Shown: positions 26,376-35,159, numbered from the stretch's first letter. The stretch is DNA of 54,549 bases from CAZWAP01 sp964632005 (GCA_964632005.1 CAZWAP010000014.1:1-54549), one strand, 5' to 3'. The notes: generated by a model not told the origin, from the letters alone. Program-made: numbers and translations.

Positions 26376-26786
26376 AGCGTCTTTGAATTGTGCAGGGCCC
26401 TTACGCGCTGGCCTCGAGCTCGCACCGACCCCAAAAACCACCCCGGGCGGGGGGGTCTCCGTTCGCTCCCCGCATAAACCGGGCCGGCCAGCCGCACCGT
26501 CAGCCGGTAGGGGGGGCTTGAGGGCGTAAAGACTACCGCGGCTCGACGGCCTTGTTAGGGTAGGCACTACGCCGCGCGGGGATCTTGATGGGAGCAAATC
26601 CCTGTTCTCCAGCTTTGTTCGAGGCCTTGAGACGCTAAATTCACAGCAGCTCGTTAGAAGACACCGCTCGAACCTCGACGGACGCTGGCCTCGCATAACT
26701 GTAGTTGGCTGCGCCGCTTAACCACACCATAGCCAGGGTCCTATAAGAAAATTTCAGCAAATATCTGGGAAAAAAGGGTGACGCTA
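26376..26786. other. GC-rich intergenic region upstream of mraZ, no gene recognised
   Basis: About 410 bases. It is rich in short palindromes (for example GGCCGGCC, CCCCGGG) and has an 11-base direct repeat (CGCTGGCCTCG at 26406 and 26683). I looked for the conserved cores of RNase P RNA, tmRNA and SRP RNA on both strands and found none. A 177-codon minus-strand frame is low-complexity Arg/Pro/Ser and looks like chance. A structured RNA remains possible. Confidence 0.4.
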
Positions 26787-26814
26787 TTGACGTTGTGGCA
26801 GAAAGTGGTAGAAT
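26787..26814 (+). promoter_or_regulatory. Promoter of the mraZ/dcw cluster
   Basis: TTGACG (26787-26792) and TAGAAT (26809-26814), 16 bases apart, 35 bases before the mraZ ATG. It drives the run mraZ to ftsI. Confidence 0.72.
26795..26814 (+). promoter_or_regulatory. Candidate MraZ box: two 10-base direct repeats
   Basis: GTGGCAGAAA followed directly by GTGGTAGAAT. MraZ proteins bind TGG-containing boxes repeated every 10 bases upstream of their own gene, and these two units lie between the -35 and -10 boxes, where binding would block polymerase. Only two units are seen. Inferred autorepression. Confidence 0.6.
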
Positions 26815-26849
26815 TGCCCACATAATTGTTGGTGAGTGGGCCCATTGTC

Positions 26850-27323
26850 ATGCTGTTGTTAACAGGCGAATATCACCATGTTATTGACGAGAAGGGCAGA
26901 GTTCTCGTCTCTAACAAGCTCAGAAGCCAGGTTGATGCCGACGAGCATGGACGCAATTTTTACCTCGTACTCGGCGCCAACGGCATATTATGCCTCTACC
27001 CCGAGAAATACTTCGAGCGGATAGCACTTGCCGTTGCCCGGGACGTAGCAGCTCCCGACGAGGCCGTTGCGTTCGAGCGGATGACCTTTGCGCTTGCCAG
27101 CAAGGTGGAGCTCGACGGACAGGGTCGCCTCTTGCTGAATGAAAGGCTGCGCAAAAGGGCGGGCCTCAAGCATCGGATTACCTTGGTCGGCGTCAGAGAC
27201 CACATCGAGTTGTGGAACAGCGATAGCTGGGAACGGTATCTTTCGGACCATATGGCTCAATACCAGAAGCAGGTCTCGCAGGCCAGACAGATTGTCCTGC
27301 AGAGGCCGAACGAGGACCTTTGA
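26850..27323 (+). CDS. mraZ: Transcriptional regulator MraZ
   Basis: 157-residue DNA-binding regulator at the head of the division and cell wall cluster. It starts MLLLTGEYHHVIDEKGRVLV, the usual first SpoVT/AbrB-like MraZ half; the second half appears as ALASKVELDGQGRLLLNERLRKRAGL followed by ITLVGVRDHIELWNSDSWERY. The two repeats with D-x-x-GR are the hallmark. An in-frame start at 26826 exists, but the homologous N-terminus begins at 26850. Likely represses its own operon through the direct repeats in its promoter. Confidence 0.95.
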   Translation: MLLLTGEYHHVIDEKGRVLVSNKLRSQVDADEHGRNFYLVLGANGILCLYPEKYFERIALAVARDVAAPDEAVAFERMTFALASKVELDGQGRLLLNERLRKRAGLKHRITLVGVRDHIELWNSDSWERYLSDHMAQYQKQVSQARQIVLQRPNEDL

Positions 27324-27343
27324 TTTTGGGTGCGGGAGGCAGA

Positions 27344-27553
27344 ATGACTGAAGTAAGTTCGAACCATTATCAAGTTGTTGCTGCGAGTCTGGCTGGCGAA
27401 CGGGAAGTTGACGAGCAAACCTTCGCCTCCCTGTCGGTTCTGGAGGAGCGGCTGGAACGGCTGAAGCAACGGGGTGGGATATTCTCCGGCATCGAGTTTT
27501 CGCCCGCCGTCCAGCAGCTGCGGACGTGTAGGGACACCGTGAGCGTGAGCTGA
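27344..27553 (+). CDS. Small unknown protein between mraZ and rsmH
   Basis: 69 residues from an ATG preceded by GGGAGGC. I do not recognise it. The middle is predicted helical and charged (FASLSVLEERLERLKQRGG), possibly a short coiled coil. There is no membrane segment. It lies 20 bases after mraZ and 17 bases before rsmH, so it would be co-transcribed with them. Its small size leaves open that it is a chance frame, but the ribosome site, spacing and absence of another gene in the gap support it. Confidence 0.55.
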   Translation: MTEVSSNHYQVVAASLAGEREVDEQTFASLSVLEERLERLKQRGGIFSGIEFSPAVQQLRTCRDTVSVS

Positions 27554-27570
27554 GCGGGTATTGTGCCCGG

Positions 27571-28518
27571 TTGCGGCGGCTCGCAGCCAGGCGTATTCGC
27601 GGTTTGACCAAGGTGGATGGTTCGAAGGTGGAGCATATCCCGGTTCTGGCTGGTACGCTTGCCGAGAAGATACACCTGCCGCCGAACGGGGCGATGGTCG
27701 ACGCGACCATCGGACACGGAGGCCATACCCTGATGTTCGGCAAAAGGCTGGGTCCGAGGGGAATCATAATCGGCCTGGACGTGGACGAAAAGGCGTTGCG
27801 GACGGCCCGCTCGAGACTGGCGGGCCTTGAATGCAGGGTTATCCTGGTGCGGTCTAATTTCAGTCGGCTTGCGGAGCAGCTTCACGAACACCGCATAGAG
27901 AGCGTCGATTTCATACTGGCAGACCTCGGCGTCTGCTCGGCCCAGTTGGCCGACCAAGAGCTTGGGCTGAGTTTCCAGGCAAATATGCCGCTTGATATGA
28001 GAATTGACAAAAGATTGAAGACTACAGCTGCCGATATAGTCAATGAGGCGGACGAGAAGTCGCTGGCCGAGATTATCTACAGATTTGGCCAGGACAGGGC
28101 ATCACGACGCATCGCACGGTTTATCGTACGTCATCGGGCAGATGAGCCTATTACCACGACCGGCCAACTGGCCGCGATAGTTTGCAGGGCGCTGGCCCGG
28201 CCCGGACGAAAGCAAAGAAGGACAAAGCACCCCGCGACCAGGACGTTCCAGGCCCTTAGAATCGCCGTCAACAAAGAGCTGGAGAACCTGGAGTTACTGC
28301 TCAACTCGGCGCCGAGTCTGCTCAGGCCGAACGGCTGGATAGCGGTGATAAGCTACCACAGCCTGGAAGACAGGCTTGTGAAGGATAGTTTCAAGCAGAA
28401 CGAGAAGGATAACGTCTATCGAATTATTACCCGCAAGCCGATTGTGCCGACCAAGCAAGAGATCGATCGCAACCGGCGCGCAAGAAGCGCGAAGCTGAGG
28501 ATTGCAAGGAGGGTTTAA
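27571..28518 (+). CDS. rsmH: 16S rRNA m4C1402 methyltransferase
   Basis: SAM-dependent N4 methylation of C1402 in 16S rRNA (also known as MraW). Up to 315 residues. Motifs: HIPVLAGTLAEKI, VDATIGHGGHTLMFGKRLGP (SAM loop), IIGLDVDEKAL, ADLGVCSAQL followed by GLSFQANMPLDMRID, TRTFQALRIAVNKELENLE and AVISYHSLEDRLVKDSF. The start is uncertain: TTG at 27571 is the longest, TTG 27604 and GTG 27613 are also possible. From 27613 the distance to HIPVL matches E. coli best, but none has a good ribosome site. Third gene of the dcw-type cluster. Confidence 0.95.
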   Translation: MRRLAARRIRGLTKVDGSKVEHIPVLAGTLAEKIHLPPNGAMVDATIGHGGHTLMFGKRLGPRGIIIGLDVDEKALRTARSRLAGLECRVILVRSNFSRLAEQLHEHRIESVDFILADLGVCSAQLADQELGLSFQANMPLDMRIDKRLKTTAADIVNEADEKSLAEIIYRFGQDRASRRIARFIVRHRADEPITTTGQLAAIVCRALARPGRKQRRTKHPATRTFQALRIAVNKELENLELLLNSAPSLLRPNGWIAVISYHSLEDRLVKDSFKQNEKDNVYRIITRKPIVPTKQEIDRNRRARSAKLRIARRV

Positions 28519-28579
28519 CATATTCATTTGCGGATAACGAATTGATTGGTGTGCAGTAGTTGTGTAATGGGGATTTGCG

Positions 28580-29497
28580 ATGACTTCGGATGCCAAGATT
28601 GGATTGCTGTTGGGTTTGGTTTTCATATTTATTATCGCCTTTATCATCAACGGTCTGCCGAGGCTCCGCAGTGAGCCGGATAGTAACGAGTTGACCACGA
28701 ATATGGTCAAAAATGAACCTCCGGGGCTGGGGGCGGTGGAGCGCAGGGCCGAGCAGGTCCTGGATTCACCGCCTGCGGGGCCGGTACCACCTGCCGAACA
28801 GGGCCACTCGCTGCTCGGGCCGACCTATATCTTCTCCGGGGATGCGGCCGGGCACGTTCGCGATACCCAGTTATTACCGGGCTCGCCGCTCGTGGCGGAC
28901 GGATCGGCCGAGTATGGCCTGGCCCCGCCACAGAGCGAGACGCTCGGACCCGTAGAAGCGGCCGGGGCCGAGCCAGCCGGGCAGGAAGGGCCCGGGCCGG
29001 CAGGGCCACCCAAGCTGGACGAGGCCCGCGAGTCGGACTGGCCCAAGAAATATCTGGTCGCAAGCGGCGATACTCTGGCCTCGATCGCGAAGAAGTTTTA
29101 CGGGCCCGTGGACGGCAATAAGAGGGCCAACGTCGCGAGGATATTCGAGGCGAACCGGGGGGTGCTCAAGTCGCCGGACCGGATAAAGGTAGGCCAACAG
29201 CTGGTTATTCCTGCCCTGCCCGCCAAGGCAGCTGACAAGCCGGAGGATGAGGGCCTGTTCTCCAGCGAATTGTTCGAGAAGGTCCGCTCGATGGGCCTGA
29301 TCAAGGCCCAGAAGTCCGCGCCGGAGCAAGAAGGGCGGTTTTACGTGGTCAAGCAGGGCGACTGCCTGTGGAATATCGCGGCCGAGCAACTCGGCGACGG
29401 TGCACGGTATAGGGAAATCAGTAAGTTGAACAGTGACATCCTCGCCGACGAGGACGAGTTGCGGGTTGGGCTACGGCTCAAGCTGCCGGTGCGGTAA
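28580..29497 (+). CDS. Membrane-anchored protein with two LysM domains
   Basis: 305 residues. One N-terminal membrane segment (IGLLLGLVFIFIIAFIINGL) is followed by a long Pro/Gly/Ala/Glu-rich linker (about 35-155). LysM domain 1 at about 155-215 is YLVASGDTLASIAKKFYG, ending VGQQLVIP. LysM domain 2 at about 255-303 is FYVVKQGDCLWNIAAEQLGD, ending VGLRLKLP. LysM binds the GlcNAc backbone of peptidoglycan, so the protein probably tethers the inner membrane to the wall. No catalytic domain is visible. Its place between rsmH and ftsL, where most clusters have nothing, suggests a division role. Confidence 0.88.
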   Translation: MTSDAKIGLLLGLVFIFIIAFIINGLPRLRSEPDSNELTTNMVKNEPPGLGAVERRAEQVLDSPPAGPVPPAEQGHSLLGPTYIFSGDAAGHVRDTQLLPGSPLVADGSAEYGLAPPQSETLGPVEAAGAEPAGQEGPGPAGPPKLDEARESDWPKKYLVASGDTLASIAKKFYGPVDGNKRANVARIFEANRGVLKSPDRIKVGQQLVIPALPAKAADKPEDEGLFSSELFEKVRSMGLIKAQKSAPEQEGRFYVVKQGDCLWNIAAEQLGDGARYREISKLNSDILADEDELRVGLRLKLPVR

Positions 29498-29571
29498 GCA
29501 GCAGGAAAGTGCTCGGGGCCGGCGAAGTACGCCCGGCGTGATGGGGTATCTGGGCGCAGATTTGGGGTCGA

Positions 29572-29784
29572 ATGTCCCGATTTCGCTTTGTTTTCGTGGT
29601 TTTTTACTTCACAGGTATCTTGATTCTTGCGGTTTACCTTCGCAGCGCCAACAACCGCCTTTTCTACCAGCTCGCCGAAGAAAACGTCGAACAGCAGCGT
29701 CTGAGCGACGAGCTCGGAGCCAAGCAGTTAAGGCTGGAGGCTATGCTGAATCCGGCGGCGGTATCGGAGCGTCTCGAGCGGTAG
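29572..29784 (+). CDS. ftsL: FtsL-like division protein
   Basis: 70 residues: a short cytoplasmic start, one membrane segment (FVFVVFYFTGILILAVYL, about 6-23) and a periplasmic coiled coil (NNRLFYQLAEENVEQQRLSDELGAKQLRLE). The size, topology and place between rsmH and ftsI are those of FtsL, which with FtsB and FtsQ activates FtsWI. The sequence itself is poorly conserved in this family, so the call rests on topology and synteny. Start: ATG with GGGG four bases upstream. Confidence 0.72.
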   Translation: MSRFRFVFVVFYFTGILILAVYLRSANNRLFYQLAEENVEQQRLSDELGAKQLRLEAMLNPAAVSERLER

Positions 29785-29841
29785 CCGGCCGGCCTTACAC
29801 TGCGGCAAACCGATTAACCACGCGAGGGAACGGTTGAACAA

Positions 29842-31536
29842 TTGAGGATCGCCCGGACAACCACGGTTTTGCTTACGCTTTTGATCACCGCATTTCTCTT
29901 GCTGGCGGGGCGGTGCTTCTATCTTCAGTACTACAAGGGTGATTACTACACGGACCGGTCCCTGAGGCAGCAAAGGGCCAGGAGCATCTACCTGCCGCGG
30001 CGCGGCACGATTCTGGACAGCAGGGGCAGGGTGCTCGCCGCCAGTAACAGGATCAGGATTATCAAGGCCGAGCCCCGCATCATAAAGAATCCCGACGAGG
30101 TCTGCACCAGGCTGGCCCCCATCGTGGAGATGGACCCGCACGAGATCCGTGAGCTGATAACGCAGAGCAGAAATCCGGGCTACGCGAAGATCAAGGCCGG
30201 CGTTGATGCCGAGCGCTGCGCCAGGGCTATGAGGATTCACGGCATCGGGGTCGATCTGGCGTGGCGAAGGCATTACCCGATGGGCGCTCTTACCGCGCAC
30301 GTGGTCGGCTTTACCAGCTCGGACGGAAGGGGCCTTGAGGGCCTCGAGCTGTGGTTTGATAAACAGCTCAGGGGTTCTCCGGCACAGAACATATACTTTG
30401 CCGACGTTGCCCGCAGACCCATCAGGCTCAAACAGGAACAGGGCGTGCTGAGCGATGGGATGGGCATTATCCTGACGCTCGATGCGGCGATCCAGCAGTT
30501 CGTGCGCGACGAGCTGCTCAAGCAGTACCAGAAGTACCAGGCGGAGGCGGCTGTCGGGATCGTAGTTGAGCCGAAAACCGGAGCGATCCTGGCGATGGTT
30601 TCTCTGCCCGATTTTGATCCGGCTGATAGAAACGGGGTCGATCCGAACAATTTCCGCAGCCGAGCGATTACCGACTGGTTTGAGCCGGGCAGTGTGCTCA
30701 AACCCATCGTGATGGCTATTGCACTCGATGCCGGCGTCGTTAACACCGATGAGACGATATTCTGCGAGTATGGCAACTATCGGGGCAGGGGCTTCGGGCG
30801 CATAGGTGAATACCGCACGGGCTTCGGAGACCTGACGCCACGTGAAATCCTGGTCAAGTCCAGCAATATAGGGATGGCCAAGATCGGCCAGCGACTGGGC
30901 AAGGAGCGACTCTACAAGGGCCTGAGGCGTTTTGGCTTTGGTCGGAAGGTGGGGATCCAGTTGCCCGGGGAGGTAGAGGGCCTGCTGCGGCCCCTTGAGC
31001 AGTGGGACGGATACAGCGAGACGCGGGTGCCGTTCGGCCAGGAGATTTGTGTAACGGCTATACAACTGGCGCAGGCCTTTTGCATACTGGCAAACGGCGG
31101 TCGCCTGGCAAAGCCCTACCTGGTTAAGGCCACCGTGAAGAGCAATGGCCAGATTGCCACGGTCAAGCAGCCAGTTCCACCGGTCGCTTACGTGGTAAAG
31201 CCGGAGGTCGCTCGCTGGATTGTGTGTGATGCTATGACGGCGGTGGTGAACGAGGGTACGGGCAAGAGGGCCAAGCTGGAGAACTGGCAGGTATTCGGCA
31301 AAACAGGCACCGCCAACATCGCCAGAACTGATGGCCCGGGCTACTCGGAGAGCGACTACGTGGCTTCTTTTGTAGCCGGGGCACCTGCCGAGGACCCCCA
31401 AATAGTGGTGCTGGTCTCGATTCGCAAGCCGAACAAGAGGCTCGGCCTGGGTTACACGGGCGGCGTTGTGGCCTCCCCGGTGGCCGCCAGGATAGTGGAG
31501 AGAACGCTCACCTACCTGGAAAAACTACGGGGCTGA
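29842..31536 (+). CDS. ftsI: Division transpeptidase FtsI / class B penicillin-binding protein
   Basis: 564 residues, cross-links septal peptidoglycan in the periplasm. N-terminal membrane anchor (TTTVLLTLLITAFLLLAGRC), pedestal domain starting RRGTILDSRGRVLAASN, then the transpeptidase domain with SXXK at S284-V-L-K287, SXN at S340-S-N342 and KTGT at 487-490. No PASTA domains. No ATG fits; TTG at 29842 follows GAGGGAAC. It is the last gene of this cluster; murE, murF and mraY, which usually follow, are absent. It ends 8 bases from the end of mrdA on the other strand. Confidence 0.94.
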   Translation: MRIARTTTVLLTLLITAFLLLAGRCFYLQYYKGDYYTDRSLRQQRARSIYLPRRGTILDSRGRVLAASNRIRIIKAEPRIIKNPDEVCTRLAPIVEMDPHEIRELITQSRNPGYAKIKAGVDAERCARAMRIHGIGVDLAWRRHYPMGALTAHVVGFTSSDGRGLEGLELWFDKQLRGSPAQNIYFADVARRPIRLKQEQGVLSDGMGIILTLDAAIQQFVRDELLKQYQKYQAEAAVGIVVEPKTGAILAMVSLPDFDPADRNGVDPNNFRSRAITDWFEPGSVLKPIVMAIALDAGVVNTDETIFCEYGNYRGRGFGRIGEYRTGFGDLTPREILVKSSNIGMAKIGQRLGKERLYKGLRRFGFGRKVGIQLPGEVEGLLRPLEQWDGYSETRVPFGQEICVTAIQLAQAFCILANGGRLAKPYLVKATVKSNGQIATVKQPVPPVAYVVKPEVARWIVCDAMTAVVNEGTGKRAKLENWQVFGKTGTANIARTDGPGYSESDYVASFVAGAPAEDPQIVVLVSIRKPNKRLGLGYTGGVVASPVAARIVERTLTYLEKLRG

Positions 31537-31544
31537 GGACATCT

Positions 31545-33743
31545 TTAGGGGGTTGGCACCGGTGGTGCGGACCTGGCATCGGCTGCGGTGGTGCCGATAT
31601 AGCCGGCTTCTATCGCGAACTGGATGATCTGGCGGGCCAGGGGGGCCGCGTCGCTTGAGCCGTGCTGTCCGCCCTCGACGACCACCGCAATCGCGATGCT
31701 TCGCTGCCGGCTGTCGGTGGCAAAACCGCCGAACCAGGCGTTGTCGGGGTTTTCTGTCGAGCCGGTCTTGCCGTAGACCTTCACTCCCTGCCGGGCCAGC
31801 TTCTCCAGGACCGGCGCAAATTGCTTGTACGCCGTCCCGCCGGTCTCGTTGACAACGGCCCCCATTCCCTCGTAAACGACCGCCAGGGTCTCGGGTGATA
31901 TCCCGAGGTCCACCTCGTTGGTCTCGGCCCGCATCTTCAGGTCGGCGTCGTTCGGGTCATCGAGGAACAGTTGGGGTTGTTTGTACCTGCCGCCACGGGC
32001 GATGACCGCCATCGCGTTTGCGACCTGCAGCGGGGTAACCAGGAGTTTGCCGTGACCTATCCCGAACCAGCGTCTTTCGCCGCGGCTCAGGGGTGGTACC
32101 TGCTCGAACCGGTATATTTTGCCCTTCGGCGCCCCGCTGGATATTCTGCCACATAGATGGCGGAAGTTCCTGCTAAATCTCGTCGCCTTGATCCCCGCTG
32201 GAGGCGGCACGATGCTTCTGCCGTATCCAAACTTGAACAGCCACCGCTGGAGCTCACGGGGCTCGATCCGGTCGGCCAGACGCGAGAAATAGATGTTGCA
32301 ACTGCCCTTTATGGCGTTTCTGGCGTTGTTCTGCCAGAGGTTGCTATGGCCCATCCATTTGTACCTGTTGTATATCCAGCAGTTCGGCCAGCCTGGCGGG
32401 GCAGGCTGTGCGGGGCAGGCTATCACTTCGTCGGCGGTAACCACGCCCGTTTGCATTGCGGCTATCAGGATCAGGGGCTTGACGACGGAGCCCGGCGGGT
32501 ACCACTGGTTTATGACGCGGTTTATCAGGGGGCTGTTTGTCGTATCCGCGGCCAGCTTGCTGAAATCATACCTGGCCTGGTTGAGGTCGAAAACGGGCAG
32601 CGATACCATTGCAAGCACGTCGCCGCTGGGCACATCGATTACCACCGCGGCTATCCCGGGTCCGCAGTTCGGGTCGTACTCGTAGTCTGTGAGATACTGC
32701 TCTATTTCTTTCTGCAACTCTATGTCCAGTGTCAGGCGGACATCCTTGCCGAATTGTGTCTCGGTTCGGCTGACCAGATTGCGGTCTATGTCGTACACGA
32801 GCTCACCGCGTCTGCCGCGTAGGATGGCCTCGCAGACGTGCTCGACGCCGTCTTCTCTGCCGCAGAGTTCTCCACCTTGGTAGCTTGCGAGTCTGTCGTT
32901 TGCAAATAGCTCGATGTCTTCCTTGATCGTTGCTGGCCCGACCCACCCTATTGTCTGGGCGGCCACCGTGCCGTAGGGATAGAACCTGTGGTCCTTCGGC
33001 AGGATTTGGATCTGCTGGACGTCTATGAATTCCAGCTGGGCGGTGAAGACATCGTCGTCGGTCTTGAGGTCGAGCAGGGGCAGGAAGGCCTGCATTTTGC
33101 CTATGTCTGTGACCGCGGCAATCAGCCGGAGTCGGTCGGTCTCGTCGGGGAACTTCTTCTCGAAACTCTCAAGAGCGGCTGATAGGGGGACACTCCTGGC
33201 GCCGCCGTACCTGGTGATTACCTGCTGGTCGGGGTCATTCCGCAGCCAGGCGAAGAACGTTCTGAGGTTCCATATCTGGTCGTTTATCCGTCGTATTTTG
33301 GCCTCGATTTGTTCCCGGTCGAAGCCGAAGCGCGCACATTTTTCGATGAGCAAGTGGAGGTCTCTGCGCTTTTCGGCCAGCTTGGCCTGGAAGTCCCGGC
33401 GGATATCAGCCAGGGCTGGATTGTTTTGTTTGCGTCTTGCCTCTTGCTCGGCTTTCAACAGGGCGGCTTTCTGGACGCGGTCGTCCAGGATCGAACACAA
33501 CTGGTAGTTCACGCAGAGCTGAAATCTTGCCTGGTCGGTAGCGAGCACCCTGCCATTTCTATCGAGGATTCTGCCGCGTACAGTTCTTAGCTGGCGGGCG
33601 TAACTGCGCTGTCGCTTGAGCTCAGCAATCTGGTCCCGAACGGAGGTGCCGGGGAGAAGTTGCATCTGGGCGAGTCGTAGGATACAGACCGCCAGCAGGG
33701 CCGAGCAAACAGTCACAAAGATTTTGATTCGCTTTTCGTACAT
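31545..33743 (-). CDS. mrdA: Elongation transpeptidase PBP2 (MrdA)
   Basis: 732 residues, the class B penicillin-binding protein of the rod complex. N-terminal membrane segment (IFVTVCSALLAVCILRLAQM), pedestal start RTVRGRILDRNGRVLATDQ, transpeptidase SXXK at S419-V-V-K422, SCN in KGSCNIYFSRL and KTGS at 659-662. It is about 100 residues longer than typical PBP2. The extra part is a Lys/Glu/Arg-rich, probably coiled-coil segment near residues 90-165 (KAALLKAEQEARRK, LAEKRRDLHLLIEKC) inside the pedestal domain. It is last in the mreB-mreC-mreD-mrdA run; no rodA is seen. Confidence 0.93.
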   Translation of the reverse strand: MYEKRIKIFVTVCSALLAVCILRLAQMQLLPGTSVRDQIAELKRQRSYARQLRTVRGRILDRNGRVLATDQARFQLCVNYQLCSILDDRVQKAALLKAEQEARRKQNNPALADIRRDFQAKLAEKRRDLHLLIEKCARFGFDREQIEAKIRRINDQIWNLRTFFAWLRNDPDQQVITRYGGARSVPLSAALESFEKKFPDETDRLRLIAAVTDIGKMQAFLPLLDLKTDDDVFTAQLEFIDVQQIQILPKDHRFYPYGTVAAQTIGWVGPATIKEDIELFANDRLASYQGGELCGREDGVEHVCEAILRGRRGELVYDIDRNLVSRTETQFGKDVRLTLDIELQKEIEQYLTDYEYDPNCGPGIAAVVIDVPSGDVLAMVSLPVFDLNQARYDFSKLAADTTNSPLINRVINQWYPPGSVVKPLILIAAMQTGVVTADEVIACPAQPAPPGWPNCWIYNRYKWMGHSNLWQNNARNAIKGSCNIYFSRLADRIEPRELQRWLFKFGYGRSIVPPPAGIKATRFSRNFRHLCGRISSGAPKGKIYRFEQVPPLSRGERRWFGIGHGKLLVTPLQVANAMAVIARGGRYKQPQLFLDDPNDADLKMRAETNEVDLGISPETLAVVYEGMGAVVNETGGTAYKQFAPVLEKLARQGVKVYGKTGSTENPDNAWFGGFATDSRQRSIAIAVVVEGGQHGSSDAAPLARQIIQFAIEAGYIGTTAADARSAPPVPTP

Positions 33744-33805
33744 TGCTGCTTGTGCATCGATACCCGCTACGATGTGCGGAATCTACGCGAAACTCCCGGT
33801 GTCTC

Positions 33806-34309
33806 TTAGCGGGCAGGATACGCTTGCCTGGCAAGTCGCCCTGTCTTTATGCGCATCCACCACGCCGACGGTAAAAACAAGAAGGGTCCGACCAAGGCCG
33901 AGTAGGTCGACATCCCGAAAAGCCCGGTCCACAGGTTTGGGGCGAGCGGCCGACCCTTGAGCAGTGCCAGGATATGGGCCAGAGCGCCGGCAAGAAACGC
34001 AGTAACGAATATGACCAGGCCCTGGTACGGCATTTTCTTGACGTTGACGATATGATGTACGTAAGCCAGGGCCGTACCCAGCAGCCCGAAGCTGATGGTG
34101 TACGGGCCCATCGGCATCGGCGAGCCGACGAGGTCGGCAGCAAAGCCGATCGCAAACGAAGTTATGATTGCCTGCCCACTGTCACCGTAGATACAGAAGA
34201 ACACCAGAAGGATCAGCAGGAGGTTCGGGGCGATGTTCATATTAGTCAGCACACCGGCCTGGAGGACGGCGGCAAAGAGAACCAACGTTGTGAATCGCAA
34301 CCACCTCAT
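33806..34309 (-). CDS. mreD: Rod-shape protein MreD
   Basis: 167 residues with about five membrane segments: FTTLVLFAAVLQAGVLTNM, APNLLLILLVFFCIYGDSG, AIGFAADLVGSPMPMGPYTI, ALAYVHHIVNV and GLVIFVTAFLAGALAHILALL. The pattern NxxPNLLLILLVF and FGFxxDL-like FAADLVGSPMPMG is typical of MreD. It links MreC to the cytoplasmic elongation machinery. It is 52 bases after mreC and 62 before mrdA. Confidence 0.9.
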   Translation of the reverse strand: MRWLRFTTLVLFAAVLQAGVLTNMNIAPNLLLILLVFFCIYGDSGQAIITSFAIGFAADLVGSPMPMGPYTISFGLLGTALAYVHHIVNVKKMPYQGLVIFVTAFLAGALAHILALLKGRPLAPNLWTGLFGMSTYSALVGPFLFLPSAWWMRIKTGRLARQAYPAR

Positions 34310-34361
34310 TGACGAACCTGATGTATCTGCACCACTCTTGTTCCGGCGCGCCTCAGATCAT

Positions 34362-35159
34362 TTACTTTCGGGCTTTCATCGTTATTACAACCACGTCGTT
34401 CAGCTGTTCGATATCACAAACCGGCTCAACAATTGCATCCCAGAGGACGGCGCTTTGGCGGTTTCTTTCGCAGCGGACGACCCTGCCTATGATCATAGGA
34501 CTGCTGAGGAACCCCGGTTTGGCAGCGGCCATAACCTCGCTACCGGGCTTCGGCTTGTACTTGATCATCGGTATTCTTGCGCAGTTGCCCCCCATGCCTT
34601 GCATAAATCGCTTGGTGCCGGCGAGCTCAACAGCGATGTTGGATGTTGGGTTGGTGAACAATTTGACTCGTGCACCGCCAGCCGAGACGTCGCTGACAAC
34701 TCCAATGATACTGTTGTCCGCCAGCACAAACTGACCGTCGGCGAGCCCGTAGTCCTTGCCCTTGTCGATGAACAGCTCTCCTCGGGCCTTGTCTATGGAG
34801 GCCGGGTATACCAGCGCCTCGACGATTTGTGCGCCGCCGAGTGGGAGTTTTTCCCGAAGCGCTGTTAGCTTCTGGATTCTGGCCTCGGCCTGTCTGAGCC
34901 GGGCCTCAAGGTTGGCGTTGTGGTTGAGCAGACGCCTGTATTGTTTACGCGAGACCACCTCGGAATCATCGAGTGGGCGGGTTGTCCGAACCGACAGAGA
35001 AATATTCTCGCCGATAGTCAGGGGCCAGTTGAATATACGCAGGAAAGCCAGCTGGAAGTTGTTTGTCCATTCTGAGGGGACGATGAGCAGGATGATGCCG
35101 GCCAGCATAAACCAGGTGAATAACATTCGTCTGGAGACTTTGATTTGCTTTGCCGCCAT
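34362..35159 (-). CDS. mreC: Rod-shape protein MreC
   Basis: 265 residues. N-terminal membrane segment (MLFTWFMLAGIILLIVP), a periplasmic coiled coil (YRRLLNHNANLEARLRQAEARIQKLTAL) and the double beta-barrel body (VEALVYPASIDKARGELFID, DYGLADGQFVLADNSIIGVV, GARVKLFTNPTSNIAVELAG). It forms a filament in the periplasm that activates PBP2. Order mreB, mreC, mreD is standard. Confidence 0.95.
   Translation of the reverse strand: MAAKQIKVSRRMLFTWFMLAGIILLIVPSEWTNNFQLAFLRIFNWPLTIGENISLSVRTTRPLDDSEVVSRKQYRRLLNHNANLEARLRQAEARIQKLTALREKLPLGGAQIVEALVYPASIDKARGELFIDKGKDYGLADGQFVLADNSIIGVVSDVSAGGARVKLFTNPTSNIAVELAGTKRFMQGMGGNCARIPMIKYKPKPGSEVMAAAKPGFLSSPMIIGRVVRCERNRQSAVLWDAIVEPVCDIEQLNDVVVITMKARK

Noticed and set aside
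26163..26696. 177-codon minus-strand frame between DUF3616 and mraZ
   Set aside because: Low-complexity Arg/Pro/Ser composition, no ribosome site, overlaps the end of the DUF3616 gene.
26376..26786. RNase P RNA or tmRNA
   Set aside because: The conserved GAGGAAAGUCC / ACAGAA cores of RNase P and the tmRNA ends and tag frame were not found on either strand.
29728..31401. 557-codon minus-strand frame opposite ftsI
   Set aside because: Complete overlap with ftsI, whose catalytic motifs are all intact.
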